Shown here one piece after another: positions 44,157 through 52,843 of a stretch of DNA of 64,000 bases (positions are counted from its first letter, which is position 1; every line of letters starts with the position of its first letter). The stretch is from Nocardia beijingensis NBRC 16342. GTDB taxonomy: Bacteria; Actinomycetota; Actinomycetes; Mycobacteriales; Mycobacteriaceae. A program made the translations under genes and the position numbers. The notes under the pieces were generated by a model. It saw nothing but the letters and a program-made list of their open reading frames with translations. It made no database searches and was not told where the DNA came from. The stretch is from contig NZ_BDBC01000007.1 in assembly GCF_001612785.1 (NCBI RefSeq), positions 1 to 64,000 of the forward strand. Reading direction: 5' to 3'.

Positions 44157-45047
44157 ATGGCAACAGATTCCACAATCGCGCGGCGCATGCTCGGCATGCA
44201 GCTGGAGACGCTGCGCGAGCGGGCCGACATCACCAGAGAGGCCGCAGCGGCCGCGATCGCCTCGGCTCGGTCAACGATCTGGAAGATGGAGACGGGTCAA
44301 CCCGTCCGCTTCAACCCGGTCCTGATCGAGCGGCTGTGTCAGCTCTACAACGCCACGGAGAAGGAGACCCAGGTCGTCCTGGAACTGGTCAAGGAAACTA
44401 AGGGCGCGAAGGGTTGGTGGCAGGCATTTACCGACGACACGATTCCGAAAGACTTCAACCTGTTCGTCGGCCTAGAAGATGCAGCCAACCGGATCACCTC
44501 GTACCAGACGACGTTCTTGCCGGGCCTGCTGCACACTGAGGAGTACAAGCGGGCGCTGATCTGGACGGAGTTTCCGAACAAGCCTGCCGAGGATGCCGAA
44601 CGCATGTTGCAGGTCGGACTCAAACGCCGATCACGGCTCACCGACGAACGCAATCCGCTCACCTTGAACGTGTTTGTCGATGAATCTGTGCTTCGACGCA
44701 CGACAGGCAACACCGAGATCATGACTGCCCAGCTCCGACACTTGTTGGAGGTCGGACAGTTGCCGAACGTATCGATTCGTGTTGTGCCGACGACAGTGGG
44801 TGCCTACCGCGCTCTGCTGGTCGGCATATTCGTGCTGTTGGAGTTTCCGCGCCACCCGACCGCAGATTTGACGGTGCCACCTGTGGTCTATGTGCAAGGT
44901 TTCCTGGGCGACTTGTACCTTGAGAGCGCAGACGAGGTCCGGCAGTACCGTCAAGCCTGCGCCGAACTGGACCGTCTGGCGCTGGATGAGGCAGGCAGTC
45001 GAGCCCTCATCTCCAAGATCGAAAAGGAGTATGACAGTGCACGTTGA
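44157..45047 (+). CDS. XRE family regulator with DUF5753 domain
   Basis: 296 residues from ATG 44157. N-terminal helix-turn-helix (LGMQLETLRERADITREAAAAAIASARSTIWKMETGQ) and C-terminal DUF5753 effector domain (GLEDAANRITSYQTTFLPGLLHTEEYKRALI, LRHLLEVGQLPNVSIRVVPTTVGAY, VVYVQGFLGDLYLES). The typical actinomycete arrangement with a DUF397 gene follows, overlapping by 17 bp. The upstream spacer has GTTGCA/TGCAAC arms at 44114-44138 that may be its operator. Confidence 0.92.
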   Translation: MATDSTIARRMLGMQLETLRERADITREAAAAAIASARSTIWKMETGQPVRFNPVLIERLCQLYNATEKETQVVLELVKETKGAKGWWQAFTDDTIPKDFNLFVGLEDAANRITSYQTTFLPGLLHTEEYKRALIWTEFPNKPAEDAERMLQVGLKRRSRLTDERNPLTLNVFVDESVLRRTTGNTEIMTAQLRHLLEVGQLPNVSIRVVPTTVGAYRALLVGIFVLLEFPRHPTADLTVPPVVYVQGFLGDLYLESADEVRQYRQACAELDRLALDEAGSRALISKIEKEYDSAR

Positions 45048-45243
45048 CCTATCCGGTGCCAAGTGGTTCAAGAGTCGCCGCAGCAGCGGGTCGAAGGATT
45101 GCGTCGAGGTGGCGTTTCTTGACGGCGGTCAGGTCGGCGTCCGTGACTCGAAGAATCCGACCGGCCCGGCGCTGGTGTTCACCCCCGGCGAGTGGGACGC
45201 GTTCACCGCTGGCGTGAACGACGGCGAGTTCAAGCGCCCGTAG
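45031..45243 (+). CDS. DUF397 domain protein
   Basis: 70 residues from ATG 45031 with AAGGAG upstream. DUF397 signature: AKWFKSRRSSGSKDCVEVAFLDGGQVGVRDSKNPTGPALVFTPGEWDAFTAGV. These small proteins act with the preceding XRE-DUF5753 regulator, probably as antagonist or partner (the WhiJ/BldB-like arrangement in Streptomyces). A strong terminator follows. Confidence 0.93.
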   Translation: MTVHVDLSGAKWFKSRRSSGSKDCVEVAFLDGGQVGVRDSKNPTGPALVFTPGEWDAFTAGVNDGEFKRP

Positions 45244-45257
45244 CACTAGCGATCACC

Positions 45258-45298
45258 ACGGCCCGGCCCGCTGTCCTGATGGACAGTGACCGGGCCGT
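45258..45298 (+). terminator. Intrinsic terminator after the XRE/DUF397 pair
   Basis: Outer 9-bp stem ACGGCCCGG (45258-45266) with CCGGGCCGT (45290-45298), inner hairpin CTGTCC/GGACAG (45271-45286), followed by TTTTCGTTGT. Strong intrinsic terminator. Confidence 0.85.
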
Positions 45299-45634
45299 TT
45301 TCGTTGTATCTGTTGAGCGAAGAGTCGCGACGCAGACAGCCGCCAAGCGCAAAGGCGGCACGTATCAAGATCAGCGGCACACGGTGGAGACCCCTTCTCG
45401 CGAAATGCCACAGCCATGTGCCACTCGACGGCAGGGCCGGGTGGCCTGGTGCCGTCGCGTTCGAGGGCGACTGGGCCGGGGTTGCGTGGGGGTGCGAGTC
45501 TTCTACCAGCGGTAATGCTGAAAACCTGGGATCGGTAGGGGGCGAATCGTTCGTACCTTTTTCTCAACGGCCCAACAGGAGGGCCGGAGAACAGGACCAG
45601 GGGCGCCGCCCCTCGAACGACAAGGACACAGACC
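45299..45634. other. Intergenic region upstream of the LpqH-like gene
   Basis: No supported gene in these ~335 bp. Presumably the end of the accessory block and the promoter of the lipoprotein gene; AGGAGGGCC near 45579 and CAAGGACA just before the ATG are Shine-Dalgarno-like. An AT-rich segment TCGTTCGTACCTTTTTCTC lies near 45548. Confidence 0.4.
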
Positions 45635-46165
45635 ATGAACGCCACTTCGCTCCGCATCGCCGCCGCCGCTTTCGCCGCCACCGCCGCGGTCGCCGTGCTC
45701 ACCGGATGCGGTGACAGCAAGGGCAGCTCGCCCGCCGCGCCCGCGCCGTCCTCGGCGCAGCCGGCCGCTCCGGCGGGGAAGTCGGTCGCTTCGGTCGACG
45801 GCAAGACCTTCGACGCGAAGTTCGACACCACCTGCGCCAAGCAGGGCGGCACCCTGGCGCTCGCGCTGACCGACACGGCGAACTCCGCCTACGGCAACCT
45901 CTCGGTGAGCGCGACCATCACCGACTCGAACACCGTGCAGGCGGTCGCGATCGCGGGCAGCAAGGGCGGCGACAACGGCCTGCCCTACGCGGTGGGCTTC
46001 GGCAACGGCATGCCGGGCGGCTCCGCGAAGGTCGTCAAGGACGGCAACACCTTCAAGGTCACCGGCGAGGGCGTCGGCGCCCCCGACCTGACCAACCCGC
46101 TGGCCGGGCCGAAGACGTCGAAGTTCGACATCACCTTCGCCTGCTCGTCCATCGTCGGCGCCTGA
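45635..46165 (+). CDS. LpqH-family (19-kDa-type) lipoprotein
   Basis: 176 residues. Lipobox LTGC with Cys25 lipidated, an Ala/Pro/Ser linker, then a beta-rich domain of the mycobacterial LpqH/Lipoprotein_21 type (SVASVDGKTF..., LSVSATITDSNTVQAVAIAGSKGG, VTGEGVGAPD..., FDITFACS). Two Cys (TTCAK and FACS) probably form a disulfide. Surface-exposed envelope lipoprotein. Followed by a strong hairpin. Confidence 0.85.
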   Translation: MNATSLRIAAAAFAATAAVAVLTGCGDSKGSSPAAPAPSSAQPAAPAGKSVASVDGKTFDAKFDTTCAKQGGTLALALTDTANSAYGNLSVSATITDSNTVQAVAIAGSKGGDNGLPYAVGFGNGMPGGSAKVVKDGNTFKVTGEGVGAPDLTNPLAGPKTSKFDITFACSSIVGA

Positions 46166-46188
46166 TCGCCGCATGCACCCCGATCCGC

Positions 46189-46223
46189 CCCCGTCATCCC
46201 GGACCCACACCGGGATGACGGGG
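46189..46223 (+). terminator. Hairpin terminator after the LpqH-like gene
   Basis: Perfect 14-bp inverted repeat CCCCGTCATCCCGG (46189-46202) and CCGGGATGACGGGG (46210-46223) with a 7-nt loop. No U tract, but very stable. Confidence 0.7.
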
Positions 46224-46264
46224 TGCGGCGAATCCCGAAACCTCGCAAACCAAAAGGAAACGCC

Positions 46265-47065
46265 ATGAACAAGTTTCGTCTGATCGCCCTCGCCCTCGGC
46301 GCCGCCGCGATCGGCTACTACGTCTACCACGCCGTCACCTACGTCCCCACCAGCGAATGGGAGCCCGCCGGAATGGGTTGGCTCGGCTTCGAAATGGCGC
46401 TGCCGATCATCGCGCTCACCTTGGTCCCCATGGTCTTCGCGTTCACCGGCGAAGGCATCATGAGCGCGCTGACCGGTCGCAACAGCGCGGAGTTCCGCGA
46501 GGGCATGACCGGCCTCGGCACCGTCCGATCGGTGCGGCAGACCGGCGTCACGGTCAACGACCAGCCGCAGGTTCGAATCGAGTTCAGCGTCGAAGGCGCG
46601 GACGGCAAGATCTTCCACTCCTCCGCGAAGATGATCGTGCCGTTCACCGAGCTGGCCCTGCTGCGCGCCGGGGTGGTGCTGCCCGTGCGCTACCTGCCCG
46701 GCCGGACCGACCGGGTGGAGGTCGACCTGTCCGGCGACGCCTCCGCCGCGCAGAACGCGATGAACGAGTCCCTGATCCGCAAGGGCATCACCACGCGGCA
46801 CAAGCTCGACATCGCCGAGCGCGGCATCGCCACCCAGGCGGTGGTGCAGTCGCTGTCGGTCACCGGAAACATCCGCGACGGGCACTCCGAGGTCGAGCTC
46901 GGCCTGGTGGTCACCCGGCCGGACGGGTCGAGCTTCTCGACCCGGGTGACGAAGTTCCTCGCCCCGGCCAGCGTCGGCCAGGTGCAGGTGGGGCGCGTCG
47001 TGCGGGCGCACTACCTGCCCGAGAACGAGAGCGGGGTCGTCATCGCCCTTCCGGTGAACGCCTGA
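46265..47065 (+). CDS. Membrane protein with DUF3592-like domains
   Basis: 266 residues from ATG 46265 with AAAAGGAAA upstream. Two N-terminal helices (FRLIALALGAAAIGYYVYHAV and ALPIIALTLVPMVFAFTGEGI), then two similar soluble repeats of the DUF3592 kind (GLGTVRSVRQTGVTVNDQPQVRIEFSVEGADGKIF and AVVQSLSVTGNIRDGHSEVELGLVVTRPDGSSF), each ending in a (L/A)(P/H)YLP.. segment. Role unknown. Confidence 0.75.
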   Translation: MNKFRLIALALGAAAIGYYVYHAVTYVPTSEWEPAGMGWLGFEMALPIIALTLVPMVFAFTGEGIMSALTGRNSAEFREGMTGLGTVRSVRQTGVTVNDQPQVRIEFSVEGADGKIFHSSAKMIVPFTELALLRAGVVLPVRYLPGRTDRVEVDLSGDASAAQNAMNESLIRKGITTRHKLDIAERGIATQAVVQSLSVTGNIRDGHSEVELGLVVTRPDGSSFSTRVTKFLAPASVGQVQVGRVVRAHYLPENESGVVIALPVNA

Positions 47066-47208
47066 TGCGTGAGCCGGGCCGGTTCCACCGAGCACGAGGC
47101 AGCCGCCATTCGACACCGCGTCGATTCGAGATCATCGAATCGGCGCGGCTTTCGTCTGTTCCCAGGCCTGGCGGTCGGGCAATTCGAGGGTTACCTAGTT
47201 GGGCGGTT

Positions 47209-47230
47209 GTTCACTTTGTCGTCCCTTCCG
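47209..47230 (+). promoter_or_regulatory. Possible PHO box upstream of phoX-like gene
   Basis: GTTCACTTTGT (47209-47219) resembles the actinomycete PHO-box repeat unit; the following 11 bases (CGTCCCTTCCG) are a poor second unit. It lies ~70 bp before a phosphatase gene that is phosphate-regulated in relatives. Confidence 0.3.
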
Positions 47231-47281
47231 GATGGTCCGGATGGTTTACCGTGCGGCCATCGGCCCAACCCAGGAGTCACC

Positions 47282-49348
47282 GTGAGTCTTCAGCCACTCG
47301 CCCTTTTCGTGAAGCACGACGGACAGTCGTCGCGCGCCGCCGTGACATGTGAGTACAAGTGCGCGAACGCGTGCTTCCACGCGGCGCCGAACACCTCTTC
47401 CGGCGCCTACTTCGGTGACATCGTCAGCTCGCTGAACCGGCGCGGACTGATCAAGGGCGGCGCGGCCGCCGTGCTCGCGGTCGGCGCGGGCAGCGTCCTC
47501 GCGGCCTGCGGTGACGACAGCGAGCCGACCACCGTGGGCTCCACCTCGCCCGCGGGGCCGCCCGGAACCGGCACCGACTTCGCCGCCGTCGCGCCGAACA
47601 AGGAGGACGCTGTGGTGATCCCGGACGGCTACGAGCAGTGCGTCGTGATCCGCTGGGGCGATCCGCTGTTCCCGGACGCGCCCGCCTTCGACTTCGACAA
47701 GCAGACCGCCGCCGCGCAGGCGAAGCAGTTCGGCTACAACAACGACTTCGCCGCTCTGCTGCCGATCGAGGGCCAGGCCAACGGCTATCTGCTGGTGGTC
47801 AATCACGAATACACCACCAGCCCGCACATGTTCCGCGGCTACAACAAGGACGCGCCGACCGACGAGCAGATCGCGGTCACCATGGCCGCGCACGGCTTGA
47901 GCGTGGTGGAGGTCCGAGGCGAATCCGGCTCCGGCAAGCTGGTTCCCGCCTTCGGCAAGTACAACCGCAGAATCACGGCGAGCACCGAGTTCAAGCTGAC
48001 CGGTCCGGCCGCGGGCAGCGACTTCGTGAAGACCTCGGCCGATCCGACCGGCACCAAGGTGCTCGGCACCTTCGCCAACTGCTCCGGCGGCCTGACGCCC
48101 TGGGGCACCGTGCTGTCGGGTGAGGAGAATTTCCACGGCTACTTCGCCAACGCCGACAAGGTGACCGAGTCGGCCGCCGCCGCGCGGCTGAAGCGCTACG
48201 GTTTCGCCGCGGGCAAGACCACCAACCTGTGGGAGCGCGCGGACAAGCGTTTCGACCTGGCGCAGGAACCCAACGAGGCCAATCGCTTCGGGTACGTCGT
48301 CGAGGTCGATCCGTGGGATCCGAACTCGACGCCGATCAAGCACACCGCGATGGGCCGGGTGAAGCACGAGGCCGCCACCATCTACGTCACGAAGAACGGC
48401 GACGTCGTCTCCTACACCGGTGACGACGAGAAGTTCGAATACATGTACAAGTTCGTGTCCTCGCGCAAGATCCAGCCGGGCACCGGCGCGGCGAGCATGC
48501 GGCACAACCTGACCATCCTGGACGCGGGCACGCTGTATGTCGCGAAGCTCTCCGGCGATCACGCGGACAAGATCGACGGTACCGGCGCCAAGCCGTCCGA
48601 GAAGGGCTTCACCGGCACCGGCCAGTGGATTCCACTGCTGGAGACCGGCGCGGACGGCAAGGGCAAGTCGCTGGTCGACGGTATGAGCGCGGAAGAGGTG
48701 GCGGTGTTCACCCGCCTGGCCGCCGACAAGGTGGGCGCCACCAAGATGGACCGCCCGGAGGACTTCGAGGCCAGCCCCTACACCGGCAAGGTGTACGTGG
48801 CGCTGACCAACAACGACAACCGCGGCGCGGAAGGCAAGCAGGGGCCGGACGAGGCGAACCCGCGCAAGCTGAACAAGAACGGCCAGATCCTGGAGATCGA
48901 CGACACCCACACCGGCACCACGTTCACCTGGTCGCTGCTGCTGGTCTGCGGCGATCCCGCGGCGGCGGACACCTATTTCGCCGGTTACGAGAAGTCGAAG
49001 GTCAGCCCGATCTCCTGCCCGGACAACCTGGCCTTCGATCCGTACGGCAACTTGTGGATCGCCACCGACGGCAACGCGCTGAAGTCGAACGACGGATTGT
49101 TCTCGGTGGTGCTCGACGGCCCGAATCGCGGACAGACCAAGCAGTTCCTCACCGTTCCGCGCGGTGCGGAGACCTGCGGTCCGGTGGTGAGCGAGGCGCG
49201 GGTCATGGTGTGCGTGCAGCATCCCGGCGAGGCCGACGACGCGACCCCGGACAACCCGTTGTCGCACTGGCCCGACGGCGGCACGGCCCAGCCGCGCCCC
49301 TCGGTCGTGGCGGTCTGGAAGAAGGCAGGCGGCCGCATCGGGGTCTGA
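47282..49348 (+). CDS. PhoX family alkaline phosphatase (DUF839)
   Basis: 688 residues from GTG 47282. N-terminal ~50 residues with three Cys (CEYKCANAC), then a twin-arginine motif NRRGLIKGG and lipobox LAAC (Cys76), as in Tat-exported PhoX. The mature part has DUF839 blocks: NHEYTTSPHMF, NCSGGLTPWGTVLSGEENFHGYFA, GRVKHEAATIYVTKNGDVVSYTGDDEKFEYMYKFVS, DNLAFDPYGNLWIATDGN and RGAETCGPVVSEARVMVCVQHPGE. It hydrolyses phosphomonoesters outside the membrane with Ca/Fe. Convergent with the muramidase. Confidence 0.92.
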   Translation: MSLQPLALFVKHDGQSSRAAVTCEYKCANACFHAAPNTSSGAYFGDIVSSLNRRGLIKGGAAAVLAVGAGSVLAACGDDSEPTTVGSTSPAGPPGTGTDFAAVAPNKEDAVVIPDGYEQCVVIRWGDPLFPDAPAFDFDKQTAAAQAKQFGYNNDFAALLPIEGQANGYLLVVNHEYTTSPHMFRGYNKDAPTDEQIAVTMAAHGLSVVEVRGESGSGKLVPAFGKYNRRITASTEFKLTGPAAGSDFVKTSADPTGTKVLGTFANCSGGLTPWGTVLSGEENFHGYFANADKVTESAAAARLKRYGFAAGKTTNLWERADKRFDLAQEPNEANRFGYVVEVDPWDPNSTPIKHTAMGRVKHEAATIYVTKNGDVVSYTGDDEKFEYMYKFVSSRKIQPGTGAASMRHNLTILDAGTLYVAKLSGDHADKIDGTGAKPSEKGFTGTGQWIPLLETGADGKGKSLVDGMSAEEVAVFTRLAADKVGATKMDRPEDFEASPYTGKVYVALTNNDNRGAEGKQGPDEANPRKLNKNGQILEIDDTHTGTTFTWSLLLVCGDPAAADTYFAGYEKSKVSPISCPDNLAFDPYGNLWIATDGNALKSNDGLFSVVLDGPNRGQTKQFLTVPRGAETCGPVVSEARVMVCVQHPGEADDATPDNPLSHWPDGGTAQPRPSVVAVWKKAGGRIGV

Positions 49349-49413
49349 TACCGCAGCCGCGGCGCTCCGGCCCCCTGCAACCACGGCCTCCCTCCGCGGC
49401 TCTCCCCACGAGT

Positions 49414-49447
49414 GGGGCCGCTACCCGACTGGGCGGGTAGCGGCCCC
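49414..49447. terminator. Bidirectional terminator between phoX-like and GH25 genes
   Basis: Perfect 14-bp inverted repeat GGGGCCGCTACCCG (49414-49427) and its complement (49434-49447), loop ACTGGG, between convergent genes. Confidence 0.75.
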
Positions 49448-49452
49448 GCTCC

Positions 49453-50190
49453 CTATCCGCTGCCGGTGCCGCCCATGTTGGCGTAGCCGGCGAAGGCGCC
49501 TTGGGCGCCGCTGTAGACGTTGAGGTCGACGCGGCCCTCGATGCCCGGGATGGCGCCGCTGTCGGTGGTCTGCCAGAACGTCCAAGTGGACCAGCCGCCG
49601 GGGACCTCGGGTTGGGCGTTGCCGCGGTAGTCGGCGATCCACAGGGGGTACTGGGCGAACTCGTGGGTGTCGGCCATCGCGGTGCGCCAGAAGACGGGAT
49701 AGGTGTAGACGATCGGGACGCGGCCGGTGAGCGTTTCCACGGTGTTCAAGTAGCGGCGGGTCCAGTCGATCAGGGCGGCCGGGGCGAGACCGCCGGTGAC
49801 CTCGAGATCCAGCACCGGCGGCAGATCGAGCGGCCCGTTCTGGCCGAGCGCCACCGCCGCGTACAGCGCGGCTTGCGGTTCGGGTGGCAGGTTGGGCCGG
49901 GCGTAGTGGTAGGTGCCGCGAGCCATTCCGGCCGCGCGCATCAGCAGGCTGTCGGGCACGAAGTACGGGTTGATGTAGTTGAGGCCCTCGGTGGCCTTGA
50001 CCATCGCGAAGTCGTGGCCGGAACGTTTGACCGCGAACCAGTCGATCAGGGCGCCGTCGGTGTGCTGCCAGGAAGAGACGTCCGGACCGGTCGGCGTCGC
50101 GGTCGCCGGTAGCGTGGCGACGAGAACGCCGGACAGCGTGATCAGTGACAGCGCCGCGCCGCGGCGGGTGGTCGACCTCCAGATGCCCAT
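49453..50190 (-). CDS. Secreted GH25 muramidase (lysozyme)
   Basis: 245 residues: Sec signal (MGIWRSTTRRGAALSLITLSGVLVATLPATA) followed by a GH25 barrel with GPDVSSWQHTDG, FAMVKATEGLNYINPYF, catalytic-region PPVLDLEV (Asp/Glu pair), IVYTYPVFW and TFWQTTDSG. Cleaves the glycan backbone of peptidoglycan, probably in cell-wall remodelling. Full-length catalytic domain without a separate wall-binding module. Confidence 0.92.
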   Translation of the reverse strand: MGIWRSTTRRGAALSLITLSGVLVATLPATATPTGPDVSSWQHTDGALIDWFAVKRSGHDFAMVKATEGLNYINPYFVPDSLLMRAAGMARGTYHYARPNLPPEPQAALYAAVALGQNGPLDLPPVLDLEVTGGLAPAALIDWTRRYLNTVETLTGRVPIVYTYPVFWRTAMADTHEFAQYPLWIADYRGNAQPEVPGGWSTWTFWQTTDSGAIPGIEGRVDLNVYSGAQGAFAGYANMGGTGSG

Positions 50191-50263
50191 GCCGGAGGAC
50201 GATAGCCATTCGCTCTGGCCGTTACCAGTGTGACAGCTGGGGTGTCAGAACTCTTCTGAGCTC

Positions 50264-51601
50264 TCACCCCAGCCAATCCAGCACCGACGCCGCCGTCCAC
50301 GACTGCTGCATGCTGCCGAGCGGTTCGCCGGTGAACGGCTCGTAGTACTCGGCGAAGCTGCCGTCACTGGCCTGGCGCAGGCCCTCGGCGCGCAGCATGA
50401 ACGAGCGCTCGGCCCAGCCGCGCCGGGCGAAGACCCACGAGAACAGCCAGCTCATCACCGGCCACACCGGCCCGCGCCAATACTCGCGGGAACGGAAATC
50501 CTTGGACACCGGCGAGGTGGAGGGCGGCAGCGCGTAGCGCAGATCCGGGTGACCGCAGAAGCGCGGACCCTCGAAAAGGCGCAGCAGAGCGCGCTCGGTG
50601 TCGCGGGGGAGGCCGCCGCACAGCAGCGGCGCGAACATCGAGAGCGTCTCGGTGTTGATCCACCGCTGCAACCGCACGTCGAAGTCGCGGGCCGCGCCGG
50701 TGCGCGCGTCGGTCGTGGCGACGACGCCGGCGCGGAACCGGTCGGCCCACGCGTAGAGGTCGCGCACGTCGGCGCGCGGTTGCTTGTACTCCTCGCCGAT
50801 ATTGGCCAAGACCTCGCAGGCCAGCGCGAAGATCCCGGTGACGAACACGTCCTCGACGGCGAAGCTCATGGTCGAGGCCAGCTGATAGTCGTCGTAACCC
50901 GCTCGGCGCATCTGCTCGACCAGCCACAGGTAGCGGTCGTACTCCCGGTCGGTGGGGCGCTGGGTCGGATCGGAGACCACCAGCACGTCCTCGCGGCGAT
51001 AGGGCGGCAGGTCACCGGGGACCACGTGCTCGTAGGCGCGATCCCAGCGCGGCGAGTTGTCCATCCCGGACTCCCAGCCGTGGTACAGCGTGATGCGGCC
51101 GGTCTCCTTGGGATCGCGGGCGTGCGCCAGCCACCGGTGCCAGCGCACCAGATCCGGCCAGCGCCGGTTGAGGAACTCCTCGGCCACCGACCTGGTGCTG
51201 CGGCCGTGCCTGCGCGAATGATCCAGAATCCGCTGCACCGCGATGGCGTGCACGGGCGGCTGCGTGATCCCCGAGGTGTCCGGGCCGTCCGGCGCGTTGG
51301 CCGCCAGCTTGCGGCACTCCCAGCGGGCCGGGCCGGGGAAATAGCCGTCCACGCCGTTGGCGAAGACGATGTGCGGGATCATGCCGTTCTTCCACTGCGC
51401 GGACAGCAGGGTGTCCAGCTCGACCACGGCGCGTTCCACGCTCAGCGGCGCGAGCCCGACCGCGACGAACGCCGCGTCCCAGCTCCACATGTGCGGGTAC
51501 AGCCGGGGCGCCGCGCTGGTCATGGTGCCCAGGTCGTTGCCGCGCAGCAGGTAGGCAGCGCGGGCCGCGAGCTGGGTGGGGGTGAAGCCCGGATGCGCCA
51601 T
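50264..51601 (-). CDS. ggh: Glucosylglycerate hydrolase (GH63)
   Basis: 445 residues from ATG 51601, resembling the mycobacterial GgH over the full length (FTPTQLAARAAYLLRGNDLGTMT, LYPHMWSWDAAFVAVGLAPLSVERAV, ITLYHGWESGMDNSPRWD, EYYEPFTGEPLGSMQQSW). The general acid is the Asp in ESGMDNSPRWD (~181) and the base the Glu in AEYYEPFTGEP. It releases glucose and glycerate from glucosylglycerate, a nitrogen-stress compatible solute. No transporter nearby. Confidence 0.92.
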   Translation of the reverse strand: MAHPGFTPTQLAARAAYLLRGNDLGTMTSAAPRLYPHMWSWDAAFVAVGLAPLSVERAVVELDTLLSAQWKNGMIPHIVFANGVDGYFPGPARWECRKLAANAPDGPDTSGITQPPVHAIAVQRILDHSRRHGRSTRSVAEEFLNRRWPDLVRWHRWLAHARDPKETGRITLYHGWESGMDNSPRWDRAYEHVVPGDLPPYRREDVLVVSDPTQRPTDREYDRYLWLVEQMRRAGYDDYQLASTMSFAVEDVFVTGIFALACEVLANIGEEYKQPRADVRDLYAWADRFRAGVVATTDARTGAARDFDVRLQRWINTETLSMFAPLLCGGLPRDTERALLRLFEGPRFCGHPDLRYALPPSTSPVSKDFRSREYWRGPVWPVMSWLFSWVFARRGWAERSFMLRAEGLRQASDGSFAEYYEPFTGEPLGSMQQSWTAASVLDWLG

Positions 51602-51829
51602 CCCCCTATTCTGCGATGTCACCCGCAGATATGCCCGCTCAGCGGTGTTCGTTTCGTCTCCATCCGATCGGCCTGTGGCCGCTTCGTCTTCGGCGGTTCT
51701 CACTTTCGCACGCCCCGTCCGTGATTCGCTGCCCGAGATTCTCGCCCCGATTCGGCCCGCAGCGCTAGTCGTTCGTCCAGTGCTACGGGTTTTTACGCCT
51801 TCTTCGCCCAGCCGGTTACGGTGGGGCCC

Positions 51830-52519
51830 ATGAGTTCCGTCGCGTCCTCGAAACCGACCGCGTTGATCACCGGCGCCAGTCGCGGCCTCGGCGCCGCGAT
51901 CGCCAGGGAACTCGCGCCGACCCACGATCTGCTGCTCGGCGCGCGATCGGCGCAGTCGCTGCGCGGCATCCTCGCCGAGTTGCCCGGCGCGCGGGGCTGG
52001 CCGGTCGAGTTGACCGACTACGCCGCCCTCGCCGACGCGGTCGCGCCGATCCGGAACCTGAATGTGCTGGTGCACAACGCGGGCATCGCCGACCTCGGCA
52101 CGATCGCGGAATCCACCGTCGAGCAGTGGCGAAACACATTGGAAGCCAATGTTATCGCGGTCGCCGAACTCACCCGGCTGCTGCTGCCCGCGCTGCGGGA
52201 AGGCCAGGGGCACGTGGTGCTGATCAACTCCGGTGCGGGGCTGCGCGCCAACGCGGGCTGGGCCTCCTACGCCGCGAGCAAGTTCGGACTGCGCGCCTTC
52301 GGCGACGCGTTGCGCCTGGAGGAGCCGGAGTTGCGAGTCACCTCGATCCATCCCGGCCGCATCGACACCGATATGCAGCGGGCGATCATCGCGGGCGAGG
52401 GGCGCGAGTACCGGCCCGAGGACTTCCTCACACCGGAGACTGTGGCGTACACGGTGCGCACTGCCATCGACACCCCCCGCGACGCGCACCCCACCGAGGT
52501 CGTCCTCCGGCCGTACTGA
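51830..52519 (+). CDS. Short-chain dehydrogenase/reductase
   Basis: 229 residues from ATG 51830. Classical SDR: cofactor motif TGASRGLGAAIA, NAG (HNAGIAD), catalytic Ser in INSGAG and YAASK (Tyr/Lys), then IHPGRIDTDM. NADPH use is likely from the Arg after the Gly motif and ARS at the end of beta-2. Substrate unknown. Divergent from ggh; the deacetylase fragment follows 41 bp later. Confidence 0.92.
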   Translation: MSSVASSKPTALITGASRGLGAAIARELAPTHDLLLGARSAQSLRGILAELPGARGWPVELTDYAALADAVAPIRNLNVLVHNAGIADLGTIAESTVEQWRNTLEANVIAVAELTRLLLPALREGQGHVVLINSGAGLRANAGWASYAASKFGLRAFGDALRLEEPELRVTSIHPGRIDTDMQRAIIAGEGREYRPEDFLTPETVAYTVRTAIDTPRDAHPTEVVLRPY

Positions 52520-52560
52520 CGTCGCATCGCGCTACGAGGCGCTCGCGCCTGCGGCGGCAA

Positions 52561-52836
52561 TCCTTCGGCAGGCACAACGCCACAGTCGACCGGGTGGCCG
52601 CCGACCTCGGCTACACCGTGCCCACCATGTGGTACGGCTCACTGTCCGACTCCGGCGTGATCACCGAGGAATACCTGATCGAATGCGCGCGGCAGTACTT
52701 CCAGCCGCAGACGATCGTCATCGGGCACGCCAACGCGCCCGCCGTCACCCACTGCTACGGACAGCTGGTCGACATCGTCGAGGAGCGCAACCTGTCCATG
52801 GTCACGCTCGACGACGTGCTGCTCCCGCCGCGCTGA
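52561..52836 (+). pseudogene. C-terminal remnant of a polysaccharide deacetylase
   Basis: The last ~91 codons of a NodB-type deacetylase: FGRHNATVDRVAADLGY, TMWYGSLSDSGVITEEYL, QTIVIGHANAPAVTHCYGQLVDIVEERNLSMVTLDDVL. Relatives have the catalytic N-terminal half with D-D and HxxxH before the R-P-P-(Y/F)-G-R-H-N turn; here the upstream frame encodes nothing similar, and the SDR gene ends 41 bp before. Looks like a deletion leaving only the tail. Confidence 0.75.
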
Positions 52837-52843
52837 CCCGCCG

